Positions 8,871 through 19,261 of a stretch of 64,000 bases of DNA are shown here, in pieces; within the stretch, counting starts at the first letter, position 1; every line of letters begins with the position of its first letter. Both the position numbers and the translations under genes were made by a program. A model generated the notes under the pieces. It was not told the DNA's origin. It did not search any database and was given only the letters and a program-made list of their open reading frames with translations. The stretch covers positions 72,925 through 136,924 of the forward strand of contig NZ_JBNGOS010000016.1 in assembly GCF_050589685.1 (NCBI RefSeq), written 5' to 3'. Origin of the DNA: Saccharicrinis sp050589685. GTDB taxonomy: Bacteria; Bacteroidota; Bacteroidia; Bacteroidales; Marinilabiliaceae.

Positions 8871-11800
8871 CTACTCCTCCCCAACAACATCAACCCACTG
8901 GCCTGCTTTCCGTGCGCTAATCTGGTTGTTGTACATGGCCTCGCACGATACCGATGGCAGGTAATACCTTCCTTGGTAGGTAGCATTTAGCAGCACCACA
9001 AACTTTTGCGATTTTCTGCGTTCCAAATCAAAGTAGGTATACACGCGGTCGTCGCGGATATCGCGGTAATCCGGGATGCTGGCCTCATAAACCGACTTCA
9101 CGTCTTCCATACGGGTGTTTCTGATTTCCCAGCCCGATGGGAATATTTGTGTTAGCGCCATATCGGTATAACGCGATAACTGTCCTGGATGAGTGAGGGT
9201 AACTGTAGCTTTAAAGTCGGTTCCCTGTAGCAACTTCTGCACGCTAATGGGCTTCCCGGACAACGTTGTATATTCCACCTTCATTTTCAGATTGGAGCTT
9301 TCACTCACCGAATCACCGGTAATCGGAGTTCCTTCCAAAATCAGACGTGCAAACATAACGCCATCGGCATGGTTTTCGAACTTCACTTCACCTTTAGTTG
9401 GAATATCGGTAGGCAATTGAACCTGATTCACTGGCTTGTCCGACGATACTTTTTCCTTTTTAATGCCTGTTCCGCTGTAAGCATAAGCAACCCGTGAACC
9501 ATTGGAGTTTCCGGCCAACTGGCTTAATGCGATCAACGAGTACGCTGTGGTTTGTGTGCTCAACCATCGCTGCGAACTCAGCTGATCGGCTATTTCCTTC
9601 ATCAATGGGGCAGCGGTGTCCAAGTCCCCAAGCAGGGCCAGTGTTTCCAACATCATGGCCTGGTCTCGCAGCACCGAACCGTAAGAATAATAGTAATAAT
9701 GGTTGCTGTTCTCAATTGACGTACTTTGGTTTTCAATCAATTTTTTCGCCACATCCTTTTGTCCTATCAACGCATAAGCCGCTGCCAATCGGAACTTAGC
9801 TACACGACTTAGCGAGTTTGAATTGCGCATGCGGTTCATGGCACTTTTATCCGGTTTCCCGGCTAACGCCAAGGTATATAGTCGGTAAGCCTGGTTTAAC
9901 TGTCGGTATTTGTATTCAGCCGTGTTCGACCATGAGCTGGACTGCTTTTTCTGATAGTTAATCCATTTGCTTTTAAAGTTCAGTGGCAGGCTATAACCTT
10001 TCTTTTCGGCTTCGAGAAGGAAATGACCTGCATAGGAGGTTCCCCAATCGTTGGCTTTGCTTTGTCCCGACCAATAGCTAAAACCACCATCCGAATTTAT
10101 AAAGGCAGAAAGCCTGCTGATAGCCACTTTTATATTCTTTTCGATGGATGCTTTGGTATTGCCGTCCACCTCCATCACATTTTCCAGAAACAATTGTGGG
10201 AACACGGAACTTACGGTTTGTTCCACACAGCCATGCGGGTAACAAAGCAAATACTTTAACCTGCGACCAAAATCGACCGGAGGAATGGATGACACCTCTA
10301 TGGTGGCATTGTTAGTTCCTTCCATACCAAACAGTTCGTAAGGAATACCGGCACTTTCCTTGCCTTGCAATATTTTACTCACCGAGGTAACCCTGGGCGG
10401 ATTGGGATTACGAACTTGAATTTCAATTTCGTGCTCAGCTTTTTCTGATCCCGATTGGGCAATAATTTTTACCTTACCTACACCTAACTTCTCGGGAATA
10501 TCCAATGAGAAAGGGACTACCTGGTCACCTTCCTTATCAAATGTGATGGTACGTTTATTTCCCTCCACCACGTTGAACAGGTCGTTGGTCTCCACCGTCA
10601 AATCCACTTTATTTATATCGTTGCGCATGGCAAACACTGTGACTGGTAATATCACTGCTTCGCCCGGTCCCAATACCCGAGGCAGGGTAGCCAGCACCAT
10701 CAATGGTTTTTTAACCGGAGTTGTTTTTTCTGTGTTTCCGTACATGCGCTCGTTACAGGCCACTACCATAGTGCGTACCGAACCAATATATTGCGGCATC
10801 TTAAACTCGTGCGTTTTTCTTTTGCCTGGTTTCAATTCAAACGGGCCAAAAACTTTTACCACGGGTTTAAAACGGTTGGCATTCGGATCTTTTTGCACTT
10901 TGGCCAAATCGCCGTCACCACCTATGCTAAATACTTTTTCAATTTGTCCGCCATAGGCACCAATCACCTGGTTGTATATATCCCAGGTACGCACGCCTAA
11001 TGCTTCACGGGCATAAAAATGATTCCAGGGTTTAGGTGTTTTGAATCGTGTTAAATCCAATAATCCTTCCTCAACCATAGCCAAGGTATAGGTCATGGGT
11101 TTGCCATTCTCTTCACTTACCTTAATTTTTACCATTTGTTCCGGCATCAAAGATTCCGGCATATCAATCACCGGTGTCAAATGCGTTTCGGCATCCTCAA
11201 CCAATAACGGGGTTACACCATACATACGAATAGGGAGATTGTTCGCAGTTTGGGCATGTGGTTGCAACAAAGTAACATGAACATAAATATTGGGTGTCAT
11301 CTCTTTGGTGACCTCAAAGTTAAACGAGGTAAATTCTTTTTGCGTACGAACCCAATATTCGCGGATGATGCGGGTTCCGTTTTCGATGGTTACCAGCGCC
11401 CTGCCACCTTCCGATGAGGCAAAGTTTACCTGGGCTTTTTGTCCTACGTTATATTTATCTTCCTCGGTTGATAAAGTTAGCATAGAAGCAGCCTCGGGAT
11501 TGTCGCTCATAGGTTTGGCTGCATATCCCGGCCAATCCACATAAACCGTTTTTCCGCAAACGTGACCACTAACTGGGTCGAACACCCGCACCAAATAACG
11601 TCCCCAGGCCGGGTATTTTATCTTAAAGTCAAATGAGCCAGTTCCATTTTCAGTGTTCAGATAACCTTTCTGGACGATATCTTGCGAGGACGAAGAAACG
11701 TAACGAGCCAGGTTATCGGCGCCACTCTCCCACCACCAACGCCAATTTACTTTGTACACAACATATTTCAATCGATTTTTCGAGATCGGGTTTCCCTCGC

Positions 11801-14426
11801 TATCTACAGTGGCTACTTCAATAGTATGGTCTTTATCGGTCAGTAACATTCCACGTTTATCGCCTGTAGGGGTTTTAACGCCCACGTACGATTTGTAAGG
11901 ACTGTAAGGAATGGAGAACCTATCAATACTAAAATCACCACTTTCCTCGAAAACACGTGTGCGGAAAGAAGCCTTCAGCATTCCGGGTGCTTGGTCGCTC
12001 ACCTCTAAATTACCTTGCATATTGGCTACTCCTTCGGCATTGGTTTTTCCTTCAAAAAAGGTGACTTCTTCGCTGGTAAAGGAACGCGAGGGATCATCGA
12101 AAGTAAAATCATTGAACCTTTTAAATTTAGTTGGGCTGGAGGTTAAAGTAGCGGTTACGTCGGCTTTCAGGTTTTTCGCCACAGCGCCATGAAGCCATTT
12201 CACTTCCATATCGACACTGATATATGGCTTGGCAACCGATATCATATCTACCCCAAAATCCATTTTTATTTTCAGGCGGTTCGGCTTAACCGTTTCTACT
12301 TTTAGTGTTTTATTAAAGGAGGTACCCCCTACATGAATACGAGCCTGCCAGTTACCGGTTGGTGCATCTTCATCCGTATCCACCTTAAACAAATACATGT
12401 TGTTAACTCCATCGGTACTGGCTATTCTTTTTACCAACTGACCATGAGGATTGCTCAACTCAAAAACCACAGGGTGTTCCTCGGGCAGACTTTTATCTCT
12501 ATCCTCTAAAATAAACGAAACGAACAGGGTATCTCCCGGTCGCCATACACCACGTTCGCCATAAATATATCCTTTTAGTCCATTATTGATGGTTTGTCCG
12601 GCTACATCAAAGCGACTTAAGGAGAGTGAAGAACCTGCATCCAATCGCAGATAACCACGTTGGTTCTCCTGTTTGGCCACCAACAGGAACGGTCTTTTAG
12701 TAACATCAACCCTAACCAACCCATTTCCATTACTTTTTGATGAAGCAATCTGCTGATTCTGATAATTATAAATTTCGACGTCCACATTCGCCAATGGTTC
12801 GGTAGTTCGCAAGTCGGTAACCGCTACCACCATCTCCTTGTCGGCTCCTTTTTTTGCAATAATTCCAATATTTGAAGCCAGAATATTTCTGCTGGCAAAA
12901 CGATTGCTGTGATAATAGGCTCGTTTACATGGATCATCCCTGTCGCGCCAACTGCCGTAATAATAATCGTTATCGTAATAGCTGTAACCTCCTTCGGGCG
13001 TGTCGTAATAAGCTATTTCACGTTCGGTAATTTCATCCGGGTCAGATTCCTGGTTAGCATGTGAACTTTCGTCTTCACTGGCACAAGGATAGATGGCATT
13101 TCTTCGGTCAAACCGCAGTTCAACCCTGTAAATCGCTCCCCGGTCCACCGTAACCAATTGGTCCAAATCGATGGAAAAAGTATTCCACTTATTTAAGTCC
13201 AGTGTTCTATCTGTATTCAGCGGAATAGTTTTCTTAAGAACCAGCCGGCCAGCCCGTTTCAGTTGGTAGTTTCCGTCCAGTCGGTTAACCTGTAAAAATG
13301 AGGCGATGTTATTCTCAAATATCTTGATCACTCGCACCTGGACCTCTTTCAAACTCACCGCCTTAAAAGGAAGGGTCAAGCCTGATGACTCGGGTAAAAT
13401 GGTACCTTTCCCAATAAATTCCACCTGGGGTTTTGAGCTGGTAAAAGTGACATGATAAGATTCCTTTTCATCACTTATCGCGCCTAATATGTTTTCTATT
13501 CCAGGATGAACAGTCACTCTAATGCTTCCACTTAACGAATTGCCTGGAAGTATCTTAATGATATTGTCTTCAATTTCGGTGGAGAAGGCTGTTTTGTTTT
13601 CCAGCTCTATCAATCCTGCCAACTCTTGTCCGGGATTTAAAGGATCGGTAAAAGAAATTTCGATAGCCTGACGTGGCAGAAAAACCGCCTTACAACTAAT
13701 CAACTCAAAATCATCAACGGAAGGGATCTCAATTTTCTTACTGTCTTCTTTGTCAACACCTATGGGCCTACCTTTAATTCTAATCTTGATATTATCTGAT
13801 GAGGTGCCCCTGCTGATATGGTGAATCAAAAAAGGATAATGATTTTCTGTTGCAGAGGATAGCCATTCAATTTCCAATGGATCTCCCTTTTGGTCGGCAA
13901 CAACCATTTGGTGCACCTTGTCCAATTCGGCAAAGTCTGATAAAATCAGTTTCCCACTGAGTTTATTATCCGATAGGTTGGTTTTTTCGTAAGGCGAAAC
14001 TTCGCCCATCTCAACCCTAAAATTTTGGGTGATGGTTTGAAACGAAAATTCAAAATCTTCTTTGGCATCTTTAAATACCTGCCCTAGTTTTACCTTCACC
14101 TTGTAAACGGTGGCCGATTCCATTTTATCGGCTGCCTTAAATGCTAACGACTGGTTATCGAGCCAATAGAATTCACCTTTGACGTCAGGTGTCATTTCCA
14201 AGATGCTCGATGAAGCCGGACTACCCGGTTCAGCTCCGGGTACATTTTTAGAGAACCGCACCATAATCTCGGTTTGGTTAGATACCATACCTGAAGTAAA
14301 GGCAGATACTCTTTTGTTGTATTTAACTTCGGAAAGTTGTTGGACTTCTTTGGGTTTCTGTTTGCATCCTGCTAAAATCAGAGAAATAATCAGGACGATT
14401 AGGCTTAGTATGTTTTTGGTTTGCAT
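8871..14426 (-). CDS. alpha-2-macroglobulin family lipoprotein
   Basis: I chose the ATG at 14426 over a GTG at 14468, because it gives a lipoprotein signal (MQTKNILSL, hydrophobic core, LAGC). The mature protein of about 1,830 residues is a bacterial alpha-2-macroglobulin: MG domains, the bait-region/MG segment with VWRPGDTLFVSFILED, then a terpenoid-cyclase-like thioester domain. The thioester motif GCVEQ is intact at about residue 1395. Such proteins are periplasmic broad-range protease traps. The usual partner penicillin-binding protein (PbpC) gene is not adjacent. An acidic, Tyr-rich insert (YYDNDYYYGSWRDRDD) lies at about residues 490-510 and looks disordered. Length fits the large YfhM-like branch. 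A 57-base gap separates it from the decayed TIR gene. Confidence 0.93.
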   Translation of the reverse strand: MQTKNILSLIVLIISLILAGCKQKPKEVQQLSEVKYNKRVSAFTSGMVSNQTEIMVRFSKNVPGAEPGSPASSSILEMTPDVKGEFYWLDNQSLAFKAADKMESATVYKVKVKLGQVFKDAKEDFEFSFQTITQNFRVEMGEVSPYEKTNLSDNKLSGKLILSDFAELDKVHQMVVADQKGDPLEIEWLSSATENHYPFLIHHISRGTSSDNIKIRIKGRPIGVDKEDSKKIEIPSVDDFELISCKAVFLPRQAIEISFTDPLNPGQELAGLIELENKTAFSTEIEDNIIKILPGNSLSGSIRVTVHPGIENILGAISDEKESYHVTFTSSKPQVEFIGKGTILPESSGLTLPFKAVSLKEVQVRVIKIFENNIASFLQVNRLDGNYQLKRAGRLVLKKTIPLNTDRTLDLNKWNTFSIDLDQLVTVDRGAIYRVELRFDRRNAIYPCASEDESSHANQESDPDEITEREIAYYDTPEGGYSYYDNDYYYGSWRDRDDPCKRAYYHSNRFASRNILASNIGIIAKKGADKEMVVAVTDLRTTEPLANVDVEIYNYQNQQIASSKSNGNGLVRVDVTKRPFLLVAKQENQRGYLRLDAGSSLSLSRFDVAGQTINNGLKGYIYGERGVWRPGDTLFVSFILEDRDKSLPEEHPVVFELSNPHGQLVKRIASTDGVNNMYLFKVDTDEDAPTGNWQARIHVGGTSFNKTLKVETVKPNRLKIKMDFGVDMISVAKPYISVDMEVKWLHGAVAKNLKADVTATLTSSPTKFKRFNDFTFDDPSRSFTSEEVTFFEGKTNAEGVANMQGNLEVSDQAPGMLKASFRTRVFEESGDFSIDRFSIPYSPYKSYVGVKTPTGDKRGMLLTDKDHTIEVATVDSEGNPISKNRLKYVVYKVNWRWWWESGADNLARYVSSSSQDIVQKGYLNTENGTGSFDFKIKYPAWGRYLVRVFDPVSGHVCGKTVYVDWPGYAAKPMSDNPEAASMLTLSTEEDKYNVGQKAQVNFASSEGGRALVTIENGTRIIREYWVRTQKEFTSFNFEVTKEMTPNIYVHVTLLQPHAQTANNLPIRMYGVTPLLVEDAETHLTPVIDMPESLMPEQMVKIKVSEENGKPMTYTLAMVEEGLLDLTRFKTPKPWNHFYAREALGVRTWDIYNQVIGAYGGQIEKVFSIGGDGDLAKVQKDPNANRFKPVVKVFGPFELKPGKRKTHEFKMPQYIGSVRTMVVACNERMYGNTEKTTPVKKPLMVLATLPRVLGPGEAVILPVTVFAMRNDINKVDLTVETNDLFNVVEGNKRTITFDKEGDQVVPFSLDIPEKLGVGKVKIIAQSGSEKAEHEIEIQVRNPNPPRVTSVSKILQGKESAGIPYELFGMEGTNNATIEVSSIPPVDFGRRLKYLLCYPHGCVEQTVSSVFPQLFLENVMEVDGNTKASIEKNIKVAISRLSAFINSDGGFSYWSGQSKANDWGTSYAGHFLLEAEKKGYSLPLNFKSKWINYQKKQSSSWSNTAEYKYRQLNQAYRLYTLALAGKPDKSAMNRMRNSNSLSRVAKFRLAAAYALIGQKDVAKKLIENQSTSIENSNHYYYYSYGSVLRDQAMMLETLALLGDLDTAAPLMKEIADQLSSQRWLSTQTTAYSLIALSQLAGNSNGSRVAYAYSGTGIKKEKVSSDKPVNQVQLPTDIPTKGEVKFENHADGVMFARLILEGTPITGDSVSESSNLKMKVEYTTLSGKPISVQKLLQGTDFKATVTLTHPGQLSRYTDMALTQIFPSGWEIRNTRMEDVKSVYEASIPDYRDIRDDRVYTYFDLERRKSQKFVVLLNATYQGRYYLPSVSCEAMYNNQISARKAGQWVDVVGEE

Positions 14427-14662
14427 AGGGGAATGCTTGTGAAGGTTATACGTTTCTTTAATCCTCACAAGCTACAAAAATGTTGGGAACATCGCCAATT
14501 AAATTAACAAAATATTTGTGGATGAATGTACGTTTTGGAGTTCAAAAAATACCAATGCCCCGATACATTTATTACCTTAACATGTCAATACATAGTTATT
14601 TTTGTGTCTCCCAATAAACTGTCACTTGTACCCTAACCCCAATAACATTCGTTTTTGAATTA

Positions 14663-15985
14663 CTATTCCTTCTCAAACTTCTTTTCCCAAATCATTTTTC
14701 CTTTTTGATCGCGAATTTGGATATTCATCATGCGTTTTTTGCTTGTTCCGGAAAAGCTGATTAGCGCATAATTGCGCACTTCAACATAGGTTCCTTCTAC
14801 ACGAAGTGTGTTCCCTTCATCTTTGGCTTTTCCTAACCCAGATGTAAAAGGTGATACCGTAACATCTATTATTCTCGGCTTGTTATCTTCTTTAAACACA
14901 CTTAATTCACTATGGTGTCTATCGCCGGTAACAAATACCACGTTTTTTATTTTTTGTTTATCAATAAAATCTATTATTTCCTGACGTTCTTTACCAAAGC
15001 CATAATTTGCATACGTCTCGAATTTAGCAGCCGTGTTTAAGAATTGTCCTCCAATGGCCACTACTTTAAAGTTGGCCTCGCTGTAAACCAACGCATCTTT
15101 TAACCACTGCTTTTGTTCTTCTCCTAAGATGGACTTGTTGTCCGCAATTAAATTATTTGGAGAACGATAAAATCGATTATCCAAAAGAAAAAAGTCAACA
15201 TCATTCCATTGAAAATGGGTGAATACTCCTTTAGTATCGCCTACACCGTATGAAGGATTGGCCCAAAACAATTTGAATGCTTCAAAAGTCTTATTCTTGT
15301 TCCACCACCCACGGTCGCTATTATCGGGGCCGTAATCGTGATCGTCCCATATGGCATAATGATGAACTGATGCCAGCATCGGTTGAAGTTCGGGAAGGGA
15401 GCGTGTATGTGTCCATCGATGAAGAATACCTGTCCACGTGTGCCAGTCGGGTTCGCGCAGGTAGGTGTTATCTCCCAACCAAACCATTAGGTCAGGCTTT
15501 GATTTATAAATGGCTTCGAATATTTCATAGCCTTCGCCATATGGAGCTCCCGGCCTGTCGTGGCTTTCTTCGTTGACATAGGCACAACTCCCCGTCGCAA
15601 AGGTGAAATTTGGCGGTTCTGTTCTCCATTTCCAAATGGGTTGCGTCCGGAATTCAGTTGGATATTTTATATCAACCTCCGTACCATCTACAACCACTTG
15701 ATATTGATACACGTTTCCGGGTTCAACTTTATTGGCAATTAATGTTGCCGTGCAGGCAGTATTTTGCAATGTTTGAACTTTCGATGTAGTATAGAATTCT
15801 CCCTTGTTTCCTTTGATCCAATACCGGATAGAAACCTCAGCCTCCTGCCTGGTTTGAATCCAGATGGCAGTCTCTTTCATATCGGTATACCCAAGCATAG
15901 GCCCAGATTGAAGTGGGGATTGACTGTAGCATATCTGCAAACCAAAAATAGCCAAACAAACAATAATATTTTTATGTATTGTCAT
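14663..15985 (-). CDS. PhoD-like alkaline phosphatase D family protein
   Basis: The 440-residue product has an N-terminal Sec signal (to about residue 21, CYSQS). An N-terminal fibronectin-like domain (residues about 25-120) precedes the metallophosphatase domain. The metal-site motifs are visible in order: TGSCAY, WLGDNTYLREPDW, AIWDDHDYGPDNSDRG and VFVTGDRHHSEL. This is the typical Fe/Ca-type PhoD layout. The protein is predicted to be periplasmic or secreted and to release phosphate from mono- or diesters; the exact substrate is open. There is no neighbouring phosphate-transport gene. It stands alone on the minus strand between the macroglobulin and the cytochrome pair. Confidence 0.9.
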   Translation of the reverse strand: MTIHKNIIVCLAIFGLQICYSQSPLQSGPMLGYTDMKETAIWIQTRQEAEVSIRYWIKGNKGEFYTTSKVQTLQNTACTATLIANKVEPGNVYQYQVVVDGTEVDIKYPTEFRTQPIWKWRTEPPNFTFATGSCAYVNEESHDRPGAPYGEGYEIFEAIYKSKPDLMVWLGDNTYLREPDWHTWTGILHRWTHTRSLPELQPMLASVHHYAIWDDHDYGPDNSDRGWWNKNKTFEAFKLFWANPSYGVGDTKGVFTHFQWNDVDFFLLDNRFYRSPNNLIADNKSILGEEQKQWLKDALVYSEANFKVVAIGGQFLNTAAKFETYANYGFGKERQEIIDFIDKQKIKNVVFVTGDRHHSELSVFKEDNKPRIIDVTVSPFTSGLGKAKDEGNTLRVEGTYVEVRNYALISFSGTSKKRMMNIQIRDQKGKMIWEKKFEKE

Positions 15986-16047
15986 ATTTTATCCATTTCA
16001 CCCAAAGCTTACATAAGCAATTATGGCAGCTTAAAATCCAAGTCATG

Positions 16048-17355
16048 CTATTGCTCAAAAATATAATCACCCAAATCCGATAGTTCCTGGTCAGTCATTT
16101 GCGGGAAACCTGTCATGGCAGGATAATCCATTCGTTTGCGGCCCGGAGTGCGCACCCACTTTTTAAATCCTGAAAAATCATTGGCATATACCTCAATCAT
16201 TTCGATTACCGGCGGCCCAACGAGGCGTTCGGTAATTTTATGGCAAACGGTGCAATATTGTTTAAACAAAGCTTCGCCCGGAGGCAAATCAGCTTGGGCA
16301 CTCATACCCTGTTGTGCCTCCCAGGTTGCCTGCTGTACCATTTCAGCATGTTGGGCCGAACGTTGGGCCATTAGTCTTTGATGTGGCTCCAAAGCATTTG
16401 CTCTGTAAATATGGCGTCCGGTACCCATAAAAACAACAGTAATGGTTATCAAGGATACTACCCTAACAAAATGTCGTCCTATTTTTTCCTGCGGCCCGGT
16501 AATCTCAAACCACATCAGTATCATGGCGGCTATCCCAAAACAGACGCCCAGTAAAATCACCCAAAACAGGTTCCAATCGACTCCTTTAGATGGCAGGGTT
16601 AAGAACACTAACGATCCAAATAAAAATTGCGAAGTAGTTGCACCAAAGGCCAATGAGTAAAATTTTTTTTGCAAATCATATTTGGTAAATTCTCCAAGAC
16701 TCTCTTTAAATTCAAAGCCCTTGCGGCTGAAATAATAAAACAAAAACAAGCCGGTAATTGCCATTGAGGCCATCAGAAAATGAAAGTATCGTGGCAACAC
16801 ATTTGGCAATGCCAAGGAGGAGAAGAATCCCTTAACTTCACTCCACTTTTCCGGAAAAAGCATCAGGTTTATATTGGCCAAAAATACAAATGGGATAAAA
16901 AGAAAACAAGCCACCGCTAAAACCAATATTGAAATGTGCAAAGGTTTATTGTTAGCCAATATTTTCCAGCTATATTTATGTGCGTATAACAACAAAAACA
17001 CAAAAGCCACCAGCGGAACAAGCATAATCCAATACTTACCGGTTAGCGCATTGGCCGAATAAAAGTAAATGGTATATAGCACGTTGATGGAAAGTAAAGG
17101 CGCCACACCTAACACCACAGCCAAACTCTTATTGACGGTGATGGTCTGTGCAATCTGATAAGCCAATGCATCATACTTTTTATTTTTCAATCCTTTTACC
17201 TCGAACCAAAGTGTAAGAACGGAACCGCCTACCATTAAATTCACAAATAAAATATGCAGAAGAAACGAAAAAACCAATAAGGTAATCAATACACCTTCGG
17301 GTAACGGTAATGGGAGTGGAATATCCTTAGGTACAAGTTGTAATTGAGCAAACAT
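16048..17355 (-). CDS. multi-pass membrane protein with C-terminal cytochrome c domain
   Basis: The 435-residue product begins with a hydrophobic helix (LPEGVLITLLVFSFLLHILF) and has about eight more membrane helices to residue 325. A soluble cytochrome c domain follows with the heme site CTVCHK near residue 370 and a likely distal Met in YPAMTGFPQM. The membrane part is distantly like the CydA/CydB fold of bd oxidases. It lies 58 bases downstream of a second membrane cytochrome of similar design, so the two probably form one complex. The pair matches what I know of bd-type oxygen reductase relatives lacking a quinol site and carrying heme c (the OR-C/OR-N branches). That family placement is inference and needs a tree. 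Confidence 0.75.
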   Translation of the reverse strand: MFAQLQLVPKDIPLPLPLPEGVLITLLVFSFLLHILFVNLMVGGSVLTLWFEVKGLKNKKYDALAYQIAQTITVNKSLAVVLGVAPLLSINVLYTIYFYSANALTGKYWIMLVPLVAFVFLLLYAHKYSWKILANNKPLHISILVLAVACFLFIPFVFLANINLMLFPEKWSEVKGFFSSLALPNVLPRYFHFLMASMAITGLFLFYYFSRKGFEFKESLGEFTKYDLQKKFYSLAFGATTSQFLFGSLVFLTLPSKGVDWNLFWVILLGVCFGIAAMILMWFEITGPQEKIGRHFVRVVSLITITVVFMGTGRHIYRANALEPHQRLMAQRSAQHAEMVQQATWEAQQGMSAQADLPPGEALFKQYCTVCHKITERLVGPPVIEMIEVYANDFSGFKKWVRTPGRKRMDYPAMTGFPQMTDQELSDLGDYIFEQ

Positions 17356-17413
17356 ATGCGAAACTATTTTTTATTAGGTTAGAACAAGTTTAAAAGCAAA
17401 GGCAAGTTGGAAA

Positions 17414-18844
17414 CTATTTATTCATCGGGCTTAAATTATAGGGATTGGTAGCTGTACCTTTTATCTGAGCACCCTCCAACTTACTTGGATACTCCTGCTG
17501 TGACTTAATATAAGCCGCCAGCGCATCCAGTTCGGCCGTATTCCCGGGGAATGGAGGCATATATGTTTTTACATTGTGCATGCCCTCGATGTATGCTTTC
17601 ATGGCAACTACATCCAGAGGTTTGTCGGTGCCGTACATTTTTTCGAAGTTAGTAACGATGGAGTTTATGCCATGGGTAGTGTGACATCTGGTACAAGCTA
17701 TGAGAAATACATTCTGACCGGCCTCTAACGTGTTACGTTCTGTCACTTTTGGTGTACTTGTAAAAGATGAGTGCGCTAATACACCGTCGCGTTTATATAG
17801 CGGATAGTCTTGTTTTAACAAACCATTGGCATACATGTAATCAGCTATTACATAAGGCTTACGAATAAATTCGCGCAGTCTTTCAAAGGTTCCCAAAAAC
17901 GCAAACAACATAACCAGAGGCACCCAGAGCCAACCTTTGGGGAACTTGCTGGGTTTCCAAAGTAACAGCAGGCTTACCACTACTGCCAACCCTACTCCGC
18001 CAACGATTATATATTTGAGCGATCCGTACCAGTCTTGGTATTCCTGAGTTCCCAGGGCAACAGGAAGGTTACCGACCATAAATGTGGGTATCTTAATATA
18101 ATAAATAAAGGCGCCTAGTAATGCAATGGGTGTCCAGAAAAGTGTCCAAAGACTCATGGTTCTGGTGGCAGGAATTTTTATGGGATCATTCTTTTTTATA
18201 AAAAATGAAGATAGAAATAAGGCGAACACACCTCCCATCATCATGGCTAATCCAGTACGGAAGACCAGTTGGGGCATGTACAGTGGATTAAGCACTCCAG
18301 ACCAGAACGTATTTTCGGTGTTCCAATTGCCCGGATCCATCATAAAGCCAAGTATGGCAACGATTATGGCCATGGTTAACCACGAAAATATGGCTAAGGA
18401 TGCACCAAAAATAATATGTTGCTTTTTGGCCTTCCGGCTTTTGCTTGCGCGCTTCCAGGTAAGGAAGTACAGCATGATCATGCCAACCTCGGTCACAAAC
18501 ACGATCCATTCAGTAAACCAGGCCATGTAGAAAACACGGATTAAACTGGCAATGGATGCGGGGTTAACCAAAGCTGCCGCAAACCAAATGCCAACACCTG
18601 TGAGTGCGCCAACCGTAGTGGTTATTACAAACGACACAAACAGAAGTTTATAGGAGAATTTATCCCAATAGGCACTTTTATCGGGATCTGTTGTTTCTGA
18701 TTTGTAACCCAAATACTCCATCAGAGTAACCAGAGGGATAAAACCAACTGCGATGGCGTGGTTAATCAGAACATGAATAATGGCAATCACAGCAACCAAC
18801 ATGCGATTACCCATGAAGTCGAGGTGAAATAAAGGAAAGTCCAT
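17414..18844 (-). CDS. cytochrome bd-like subunit I homologue with fused cytochrome c domain
   Basis: The 476-residue product has about nine membrane helices and a C-terminal cytochrome c domain (ACTRCHTTHG near residue 380, candidate Met ligand in YMPPFPGN). Helix 1 (VAVIAIIHVLINHAIAVGF) has two His residues where CydA binds heme b. TGVGIWF and AWFTEWIVFVTEVGM recall the CydA segments around the conserved Glu pair. The long quinol-binding Q-loop of CydA is not evident. Electrons may come from a periplasmic donor through heme c instead of from quinol. It is the first gene of a two-gene unit. No CydDC or CydX is nearby. Calling it an oxygen reductase is a family-level inference. Confidence 0.75.
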   Translation of the reverse strand: MDFPLFHLDFMGNRMLVAVIAIIHVLINHAIAVGFIPLVTLMEYLGYKSETTDPDKSAYWDKFSYKLLFVSFVITTTVGALTGVGIWFAAALVNPASIASLIRVFYMAWFTEWIVFVTEVGMIMLYFLTWKRASKSRKAKKQHIIFGASLAIFSWLTMAIIVAILGFMMDPGNWNTENTFWSGVLNPLYMPQLVFRTGLAMMMGGVFALFLSSFFIKKNDPIKIPATRTMSLWTLFWTPIALLGAFIYYIKIPTFMVGNLPVALGTQEYQDWYGSLKYIIVGGVGLAVVVSLLLLWKPSKFPKGWLWVPLVMLFAFLGTFERLREFIRKPYVIADYMYANGLLKQDYPLYKRDGVLAHSSFTSTPKVTERNTLEAGQNVFLIACTRCHTTHGINSIVTNFEKMYGTDKPLDVVAMKAYIEGMHNVKTYMPPFPGNTAELDALAAYIKSQQEYPSKLEGAQIKGTATNPYNLSPMNK

Positions 18845-18969
18845 ACTTGTGGGTTGTTAGCAAATCAAAGCAAAATATAATCATTTAACCGATAACAACC
18901 AACAACAATTGAACTAATTTGTTTGAAAAATGAAAGACTTAATTGCCAAGCAAGGTGAATGGGAACAGC

Positions 18970-19215
18970 TTATGAAGCATTTACTTTCTTTCCCTGGCTT
19001 TCTCCTGTAATCCAACCTGGCTTTCCCGGAACAACCCACCTAGCTATACTATCCAAATGAGGGTCAACACCTCTGCCTATTGAAATATTTTCAACCTTTC
19101 CATCTTTATTCACGATAAACCGTACATAAACTCTTCCCTGTATGTTTAGTACATGACTTTGGAAGTCTAATATCCGGATTGAAGTTTGAGTTGTACTTAA
19201 TGAGTTGTGCCATAG
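18970..19215 (-). pseudogene. TonB C-terminal domain fragment
   Basis: An open frame without a start codon runs from an in-frame TAA at 19218-19216 to a TAA at 18972-18970. It reads GRVYVRFIVNKDGKVENI, then GRGVDPHLDSIARWV and KPGWITGESQGKKVN. This is the core of an energy-transducer TonB C-terminal domain. The N-terminal transmembrane and proline-rich parts are missing, so this is a remnant and not a working transducer. It lies in the otherwise empty gap between the cytochrome genes and the DUF4834 gene. Confidence 0.65.
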
Positions 19216-19261
19216 TTATGAAGTAGAGCCATGCAAAATCATTTAAATTAGAAAGTAACAA

